From positions 23,417,022-23,481,021 of the forward strand of contig CM070563.1 of the NCBI GenBank assembly GCA_036346405.1: 64,000 bases of DNA, read 5' to 3'. Positions 57,493 through 64,000 of this stretch are shown here, in pieces. This DNA comes from Phyllostachys edulis (lineage: Eukaryota > Streptophyta > Magnoliopsida > Poales > Poaceae). Under the pieces are notes generated by a model. It was not told the origin of the DNA. It searched no databases and saw nothing but the letters and a program-made list of their open reading frames with translations. A program made the position numbers and the translations under genes. Each line of letters begins with the position of its first letter. Within the stretch, counting starts at the first letter, position 1.

Positions 57493-59319
57493 ATGTACAC
57501 GGCGAGGAGGAAGATCCAGAAGGACAAGGGCCTCGAGCCCTCCGAGTTCGAGGACTCCGTCGCGCAGGTACCCGCACCTTTCTTTCTCTCTTCTCCTCGC
57601 CTCGCCGCCGTCGCGGGGGACGTTTCTTGGGTCACCCTGAGCCATGAAGACCTAGTCATATCCGCGTGTTCGTGTTTTGCAGGCGTTCTTCGACCTGGAG
57701 AATGGCAACCAGGAGCTCAAGAGCGACCTCAAGGACCTCTACATCAACTCCGCTTTGTAAGCGAGAGCAGCTCGTCTCATCCTTGGTTTTCGTTCATTGG
57801 AGCAGTAGTGGTCTTAAGGTGTGATGTGTTCTTGTTGTGGGTGGTATGTTTTGCAGCCAGATGGATGTGACCGGGAGCAGGAAGGCGGTGGTGATCCACG
57901 TGCCGTACAGGCTACGCAAGGCGTTCAGGAAGATCCACGTCAGGCTCGTCAGGGAGCTCGAGAAGAAGTTCAGCGGCAAGGTTGGTGAATCGCCGGCTGC
58001 CTTGTTGCCCATCTTTTTTTCGTTTTGCTGCGTTTAGGTTTCGTTCTTGAGCTAGGACTCGCCCTGATTGTCGAGTTACTTCAAAGGGGATCTGAAATTA
58101 CCGAGGTTTGCGATTGCGAAAAAGAGGAATAGTCCAATGTTGGTAGGGGGGAGAACAGTGTGACACAGCGGGTGCTTAGAATCCGAGTTAGTTTGTAGTC
58201 TAGAAGGATTGGTTGCTGTTGTTTCCGTAGGTTTATTGGACCATGATTGTCTGGGCTCTAGTAGGGCTTCCTTATGCCAGAGCAGCCTGCATAACTTTTC
58301 GGTTTTGTTCTGTTCTGCTATGAAGTCCTATAAATTATAATGAAATGGGTCTGAAAAATAAATTATATAATGCAATTCTGTTGTGCTTGTATGTTAGAGT
58401 ACCATGTTTAGTCATGAGCCATCTGTGATTGTTGGCAATTGGCATTCACTGTGTTTACAGGTTGAGCTTTGAAGTTGGTTGGTGGTTTAATGTTAATAAA
58501 CCAGAAGCAGTCTGTTACAACCATTTACCGTGATTTCCAGAAATATGTTGGATGAACGGATTTTTCTTTAAGATGTATCTTTGGCCTATCAAATAGGACA
58601 AATTTTGTCATCTTTATACTTCAATCAAGCAAATGTTAGCTAAAGTCCTTGTTTCATTCGTGCCCGCTGAGCTTGTCAACTGTGTTAATAAATCCTCAAA
58701 GAATTGGCATAAACGTTTGGTTGGCTTTTACTTGATGCAGGATGTTGTTGTTGTTGCAACAAGGCGGATCGTGAGGCCACCCAAGAAGGGCTCAGCTGTT
58801 GTTCGCCCTCGTACCAGGACTCTAACTGCTGTTCATGATGGCATCTTGGAGGATGTTGTCTACCCAGCTGAGATTGTGGGGAAACGTGTGAGATATCGCC
58901 TAGATGGCTCAAAGATAATCAAGGTAAGATGTGACCATTGTTTAGCATTTCCTCTTTATTGTCTTGGTAATTTCCTGTCAGCATGCTCATTCTGAAGATA
59001 GCATCCGCGTACTGTACTTGTACATAGACCACTAAACTCGTACAAATATATCATCCTTCTAAGCTTTGACCAAAATAGTAACAATAAGTCAAACATCCAA
59101 ATAGCTTTTTATTATTTTATTCTGCCTCGGATGCTTAATATTCCCTAAGGCTTAACCAAGTATTAAACCCAGTTTATTTCTCCGATGTCCTTGCAGATCT
59201 TCTTGGACCCAAAGGAGCGCAACAACACCGAGTACAAGCTGGAGACCTTCACTGCAGTGTACCGCAGGCTTTGTGGGAAAGATGTGGTCTACGAGTACCC
59301 TGTGACCGAAACTGCTTGA
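57493..59319 (+). CDS. RPS7: 40S ribosomal protein S7 (eS7), five coding exons
   Basis: Coding exons are 57493-57567, 57683-57756, 57857-57980, 58741-58923 and 59197-59319. All introns have GT...AG borders and phases fit, giving 192 residues, the normal plant length. The start MYTARRKIQKDKGLEPSEFE is the eukaryotic eS7 N-terminus. Exon 3 carries MDVTGSRKAVVIHVPYRLRK, exon 4 TRRIVRPPKKGSAVVRPRTR and exon 5 IFLDPKERNNTEYKLETF, ending in TETA. eS7 is a structural protein of the small ribosomal subunit needed for 18S rRNA processing. No lesion is seen, and the promoter has Site II and telo-box elements. The adjacent V-ATPase piece points the other way and is unrelated. This is the only intact host gene in the window. 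Confidence 0.98.
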
Positions 59320-59910
59320 AGATGCATCAGATGGATAGCTCGGCTCTCTGTTTTCATATCTTGAATTCGGGATGCCTTGCTTGAGCTCTTATGTATTCCG
59401 GAAAATCAAATCATAGTTTTGATGCCAAACCTGATGTTTAGGTATTTGCTACTTGGAGATGGCAATGAACGCCAAAAATGTTGAATTTTGAGCACTAAAT
59501 TAAGATGCGCCTGTTCTGTTAGCTTTGTTATGTTTGTGTCAGTGTTCTTGCTTGCGCATGCCATGTTGACTAGTATTGTGTCAGCATTTCGTTTGCTTCT
59601 GTGGATAGCTTCATTTATTCGTTTTGGTGCTGCAACTTCACCTTGCATAATCTTCTGTTACCGATTGGATGTATTATGTGACCTGTTGTTCTCTGATAGA
59701 GCTCTTGATTTTGCCTATTGTTGCACGCACCCTCTGCACTGAATTAGCCCTTCAGTCCATAAATGGTCGCTGTCGAGGCTGTGGGTTTCAAATTGTTAAG
59801 CCTTTGAAACTGACCGTTAATATATGTTAATCGATTACATGAAAATCTAGCCATTTGATTTGTCTTGCAAAATAGTTTTATAATATGTATTTCTTTATTT
59901 TTGCCAGTAC
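59320..59910 (+). other. eS7 3' UTR and downstream DNA
   Basis: T-rich sequence follows the stop, as expected for a plant 3' UTR. No clear AATAAA near the stop. The small frame at 59488-59742 has no recognisable features. Nothing else is supported here. Confidence 0.5.
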
Positions 59911-59918
59911 TAGTTACA

Positions 59919-59946
59919 TGCCCGTGCAACGGATAATGCACGGGCA
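59919..59946. repeat. Perfect 10-bp inverted repeat (MITE-like end)
   Basis: TGCCCGTGCA, an 8-nt loop and TGCACGGGCA form a perfect hairpin just after TACTAGTTACA. ACATGCCCGTGC sequences are frequent in small grass transposon ends, but a matching far end was not found. 59950-60500 is AT-rich with no gene seen. Confidence 0.5.
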
Positions 59947-60522
59947 AAAAGAATCTAACCTGCGAATAAAAAGAATCTAACTTGTGATGTAGTGAATTGA
60001 AATTGTAAGCTGAGTCGATGTTTCTAACCTATGATTCCTAATATACATAAGTGAATAATACTATTAGATGGTTGTACATGTTGCTCATAAAGACATGTGC
60101 CAACTGTTTGAGACTTATCGAGATGGACATATTAATTTGATACTTTTTTATTATAATATGTTAATAGTCAATGGTAGCTAACAATATCAACGGTAGCTAT
60201 CCATTTATCCCCTTATATAGAGGTTCTTAACTAAAATGCTACATTATCACTAAAATTTTAAACCAGCATTTGTTACACCTGCATATAGAAGTACTCTGAA
60301 CCCAAACCATCAACCACACCACAAAATTATATAAAACTAATGTATACATCACAAATGGGCAAGCCATAGGCTTGCAACAATTCCACGGCATGATGACATT
60401 TAGATAAGTATAGTTTCTAGCAAAGAAACATAATCTGGCTGAGAAAAGGAGCCGTAGAAGATGCAAACTCATGCATGTACTAATGGAATGCAAATATCAA
60501 AATATCAATATATATGTGTTAC

Positions 60523-61645
60523 CTGTAAAAGTGGAGGCTTCACGAGCAGCGACAGACATGTTGGAAGTGTTAGCCACAAGTGCTGTTCTTTTCATGATTG
60601 ACTCTTCACGTCCATCAGGCAATGTCATTGTCAATTGCGGGAAGTCCATGAGGACCTCAGTCATCTCATTTCCTCTTTCTCCACAGGCCACACAAACCAC
60701 AGCTTCGGAATTGGAGTACTGCCTAAGCTAACTTGAGTCAGTAAAAGGCCAATATCCACAGTTGGACAAAAATAGGGAGTTAAGAAACAAGAAAGGAATA
60801 GACATAAGACATTCGAAAGTCCTTGACTAATGACAGTTTTTCCACAGCCAAATCCTTCGGGAATAGCACATGTTAGCACTGACGGAAACAGTGCATCACG
60901 TACGCGCTGAAACCAATTCACAGTATATATGAGATACAGTAAGATTTGATGGAGCAGGACGGGAAACACCACTTCATGATGTTTGGTGCAGTTAGCAAAT
61001 AAATCTTGACACTAATACATAACACTTTTTGTGGAGGACATGGCTTGAGTAGCTAGCTCCATGTACCTGCCCTGTTAGAAGAGGCGTTACAGCAGCGAGC
61101 TTTGACGAAACAGGCCTTGCTGACCGCACAGGCCATATCTGCAGAGAAGATATATGACAGTTATTCAGAGATGCCTAACCGTGACAAGTTCAAGCTCAAT
61201 GAAGGGAAAATGCTTTACCTGGAGTAAATTGCCTTTTGATGCCCTGAAATTCTAGTTCCAGCACTGTATCATGCATATATAGAAATAAGGCATCAAATAA
61301 AGTTAAGCAAAAAGAAGAAGAAATGAAGCACAGAAGCAACAGGTCTTTAAGTAGCATGTACTAACCTACAAACTGTACTGACTAGCAGGGGCAACGTAAC
61401 TTATTTTCCCCATAGAACCAGGAGGAAGGCCAACATGGTGTTGCATCAGTGTATTCTCAAATACTGTCTGCAAGACAGTAAGACAATATAAAGATGCATA
61501 TAAAAGTTAACAATAGGCATCCACAGATTGCAGAACATGAAAAACCTTCCGCAAGAATGCAATATAGTAAATTATAAAAAGGAAAATTAGATGTCTTGCT
61601 AACTCACAGCATATAGATCTCCACCAGTGATGGCATCTCCAACAT
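60523..61645 (-). pseudogene. V-type proton ATPase catalytic subunit A gene fragment, six exons
   Basis: Minus-strand exons, with estimated borders: 61608-61645 (VGDAITGGDLYA), about 61385-61467 (TVFENTLMQHHV; GSMGKISYVAPASQY), 61219-61270 (DTVLELEFQGIKRQF), 61067-61138 (WPVRSARPVSSKL; VTPLLTGQ), about 60812-60906 (RDALFPSVL, then the P-loop GFGCGKTVIS) and 60523-60718 (CGERGNEMTEVLMDF; DGREESIMKRTALVANTSNM). Subunit A hydrolyses ATP in the V1 sector of the vacuolar proton pump. The N-terminal about 100 residues and everything after REASTFTG are absent. Lesions: a stop in place of Gln after SQYSL, a lost acceptor before DTVLE, a small deletion after QFT, and loss of two residues before the P-loop. 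Introns are kept, so it came from genomic DNA. Confidence 0.9.
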
Positions 61646-61689
61646 CTGAAACAAATGACCAAGATTATTGATCTTTTGATACAGGACAA

Positions 61690-62280
61690 CCGCGGCGGCG
61701 GTGATGGCGGCCTGCCGGTCCATTGACGTCCTGGGGGATGGCGCCCTGTGCCTGCCGGATCCGCCTGCATCCGCGCACACCGCGACCGATTCGAACTAGA
61801 GCTCATCAAATTCGAACCCCAAACCGAACAGAGTGGATGCACGAGGGCGTGCGTATCTCGGAGGTCAGTCTTGATGTCGGTGAACACGCGCTCAGTGCGT
61901 GCGGCGACGGAGTGGATGATGTAGTTATGATGGCGTCGACGGCCAGATCCGCGTCGGTGAGCCCGCCGCCGCCGAACCTCGTTGTCCCCGAGGCCACCTC
62001 TTCCTCCAAGGCATCCACCGGTGTCACTTTCGTACTCTCTCTCTCTCCACCGATGAGTAGCGAGGAGGAGGAGGCCGGATCCCATGCTCACCGACCGCTG
62101 GCGTGGACGTCGGGTGCTGGCATGGGTGTCGGGTGCTAGCATGGCTAAGGAGGACGTCCAAGGCAGCAGCGAGAAGAGTATGGTGAGGATGCCTAGTCTA
62201 GCCACGAGGAGGTCGGCCGGGGTGGCTAGGATGTTGGGGCCGGACGAGGAGGTCAGGGGCGACTAGATCTGGGGAAAGTA
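61690..62280. other. GC-rich segment of unknown origin beside the V-ATPase fragment
   Basis: A sharp change to GC-rich, CG-rich sequence. The minus strand keeps a 232-codon frame (61507-62205) that includes SVAARTERVFTDIKTDLRDT. A second minus frame (61806-62027, TPVDALEEEVASGTTRF) and a 138-codon plus frame overlap it. I recognise no family. Since the V-ATPase piece stops at its left border, it may be a second captured fragment or the promoter and first exon of a chimeric unit. Confidence 0.35.
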
Positions 62281-62575
62281 TAATGAAAATAAATGGGAGA
62301 ATACTGTGTTAGAAGCCTCCACAAAAAATTTCATAATTTTTGGAGTCCAACTATCAGCTAGTTGGAAAATTTGAAATCTGATTTGAATTCCAGCCAAGCA
62401 GGGACAGAGGTTGGTCTAGGCCAACTTGGGCCGTGCCCCCCGCATTTTAGAAAAAAAATTAACAACATCTATGCAGTCAACAACCAGCCAATTTGGTTAG
62501 ATCAGGTCCATCAAGAAGCCTCACTATTGCTGCTTGCTACTAGTTATGATACTACTTAGCGAGACAGCGACTTCA
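62281..62575. other. AT-rich spacer, nothing recognised
   Basis: No coding homology, repeat or element border could be supported here. Confidence 0.5.
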
Positions 62576-62944
62576 ACATTTGAAAGCATCTAGACCCCTA
62601 AAATTGTTTTGGTAATTAATGATAATATGTGAATATGGGATTAACGTGTTTGTTGAGTATTTACAAGGTTAAGTCCCATTGTTGATTTTGATGATATAAA
62701 GATGCATGCTAAAGGATTCAATGAAGATCTACATGGCTTGAGACAAGGTACAAGTAGTCTAAGATCCTTTTTATATTTTATCGGTCTTAGGAGAAATGGT
62801 TGGAAGACCGGATTATAGGTTAAATGCCGTCCTATTAAGAGGTATCGTGACTAGTAGCTTGATAGCATGGTCTTGTGCAATATGGATCAATTTACGATCA
62901 TGCATGCATTTGAATTTGAATTTAATAAGGTCTAAGTGTTTTTG

Positions 62945-63480
62945 TCAAAAGATCGGTAGTACCATAGGCTAACGAGCGATAGTACCGTTTGAAGCGGTAT
63001 GACCGCATTTTACTTGGCGGTATTACCGCATTCTGAATGTCTCTACCAACTAATCGCTAATGCGGTACGACCGGCTCTTGTAGCGGTACTACCGCATTGT
63101 AGTCGTTCCGATTTCTAGTTGGCGGTTCAATAAAAACAGGAGATGTGTATTTTGGTTCGGTGCCTCTCGTTGACAATCGGTAGTACCGCGCCTTACAAAT
63201 GGTAGTACCGCTCAGTGGTCGTACCGATTCTTATGTGGTGGTACAATTTTTCCAAAGGACACTACTTTTCAGCGAAGTTGAAAACCCTACGATCGGTTGT
63301 ACCGCCCCTCTATGCGGTATGACCGCATCAAGCTGTAGTACCGAAATTTAGTTGGTGGTCGTACCGCGCCTGGATTTTCAACGGCTATGTCAGAGTAATT
63401 AATGCCACTGTTCTAGCCGTTACTGCGCTCTAACAAGGGTGAGGTTGTACCGTTCGCTAGTTAGCGGTCATACCGCATTT
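62945..63480. repeat. GCGGTA/TACCGC palindrome-rich zone
   Basis: Twelve or more degenerate copies of GCGGTA-NN-ACCGC or GGTAGTACC, in both phases, at irregular 20-60 bp spacing. Confidence 0.8.
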
Positions 63481-63530
63481 CGCAGAAAGTTGGGGATTTC
63501 CCCCTAACGGTCATATTTGTTGGTGGGGGT

Positions 63531-63538
63531 TATAAATA
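63531..63538 (+). promoter_or_regulatory. TATA box of the SIRE-like LTR
   Basis: TATAAATA in the GGGGGTTATAAATACC context, after the palindrome-rich zone, in a typical LTR promoter position. Confidence 0.65.
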
Positions 63539-64000
63539 CCTCTCCACCTGCTCAATGACAGTGTGCTAGTGTTCATTTATCATCCTTAGAGCCTAGAGAG
63601 CCTTGAGCATTCACTCAACACCAAAATTCACTTGTGCAATCATTGCGAGGCGGTTGAGCTCATTCAAGTGCATCCATTCATCCTAGTTGATCCTATTGCA
63701 CTTGAGCGCCGTCAAGCGAAAGTCATTGATTTGTTACTCTTGGAGTTTTGCCAAACTCCTAGACGGTCTTGGCGGTGGAGCACGGTGATCTCTTCAAGAA
63801 GATTGTGAAGAGGCCCGGTGCAAGTTTGTGAGTGGCTTGGAGTTCGCCATCTCCGGAGCGGAGGAAGAACTACCCATAGTGATCGAGGGAAGGCTTAATT
63901 CGTAGAGCCGGCTTGAGTTATCAAGCTTCCTCAACGTGGACTAGTGAAGATCAGCAAAGTCTTCGATACCACGGGAAAAAGTCCTTTGTCATTGTGGTTA

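Larger units (their letters stand above)
62576..64000 (+). mobile_element. SIRE/Maximus-like copia LTR, right part outside the window
   Basis: From about 62576 the sequence reads TGAAAGCATCTAGACCCC, then TTTTGGTAATTAATGATAAT, which I recognise as the start of a common grass SIRE-type LTR. The LTR contains many GCGGTA/TACCGC palindromes (62940-63480), a TATAAATA box (63531-63538) and a downstream CAATTGC-like leader zone. No right end is reached before 64000. The exact first base and the flanking duplication are uncertain. Confidence 0.65.

Noticed and set aside
60239..62205. Functional V-ATPase subunit A gene
   Set aside because: Both ends of the protein are absent, and a stop, a lost acceptor and deletions near the P-loop are visible.
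1..64000. A new defence, biosynthetic or other multigene system
   Set aside because: Apart from eS7, all protein homology belongs to transposable elements or captured fragments; no cluster of co-oriented novel genes is present.

Overview
The window is nuclear DNA of a flowering plant, almost certainly a grass (Poaceae). One intact host gene is visible, a five-exon 40S ribosomal protein eS7 gene with plant-type splice sites and a ribosomal-protein-type promoter. Almost everything else is nested LTR retrotransposons of grass type plus CACTA, hAT and Helitron-like DNA elements. The species cannot be told from the sequence. No CRISPR array, operon or prokaryotic system was found.

Layout. 1-2925: plus-oriented gypsy-type LTR sequence that starts before the window. 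2926-3318: copia LTR A. 3501-48862: one non-autonomous, minus-oriented gypsy-like element, here called RLG-X, with very long LTRs and only about 0.83 kb of non-coding interior. Its 3' LTR is 3501-6642 and its 5' LTR runs 25831-48862 through later insertions. The interior of RLG-X holds a Tat-lineage gypsy element (7273-25628, minus; TSD GGATC). That Tat element carries gag-pol, an antisense multi-exon ORF, a CACTA element inside that ORF (11994-13738; TSD TCG) and a solo LTR inside gag (19109-22922; TSD CGATC). The 5' LTR of RLG-X contains a solo LTR (27026-28704; TSD ACTTC) and a Helitron-like element (29129-45834) carrying two tandem copies of an RGG-type RNA-binding protein gene fragment. 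The second copy is split by a Tekay-type chromovirus (31982-43819; TSD CGTAT).

48863-56479: a decayed copia element (gag-pol, 3' LTR B) with a hAT element in its leader (50545-51974; TSD ACATCAAG). The hAT element carries a broken phosphofructokinase fragment. 56480-59900: intergenic DNA, promoter and the eS7 gene. 60523-61645: six exons of a V-ATPase subunit A gene on the minus strand, truncated at both ends and degenerate. 61690-62280: GC-rich sequence I do not recognise. 62576-64000: start of a SIRE/Maximus-like LTR that leaves the window.

How the parts relate. Target-site duplications and interrupted frames give a relative order of insertion, up to three levels deep below RLG-X. RLG-X shares its LTR terminus, polypurine tract and Met-type primer site with the Tekay element and may have been mobilised by that lineage. 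The most unusual non-coding signals are: arrays of short hairpins with paired (compensatory) changes in the Tat element; a 12-bp palindrome kept in three diverged LTR families; and single-base differences of the kind CAG/CTG versus CG between repeat copies, which look more like a sequencing artefact at methylated CHG sites than like evolution.
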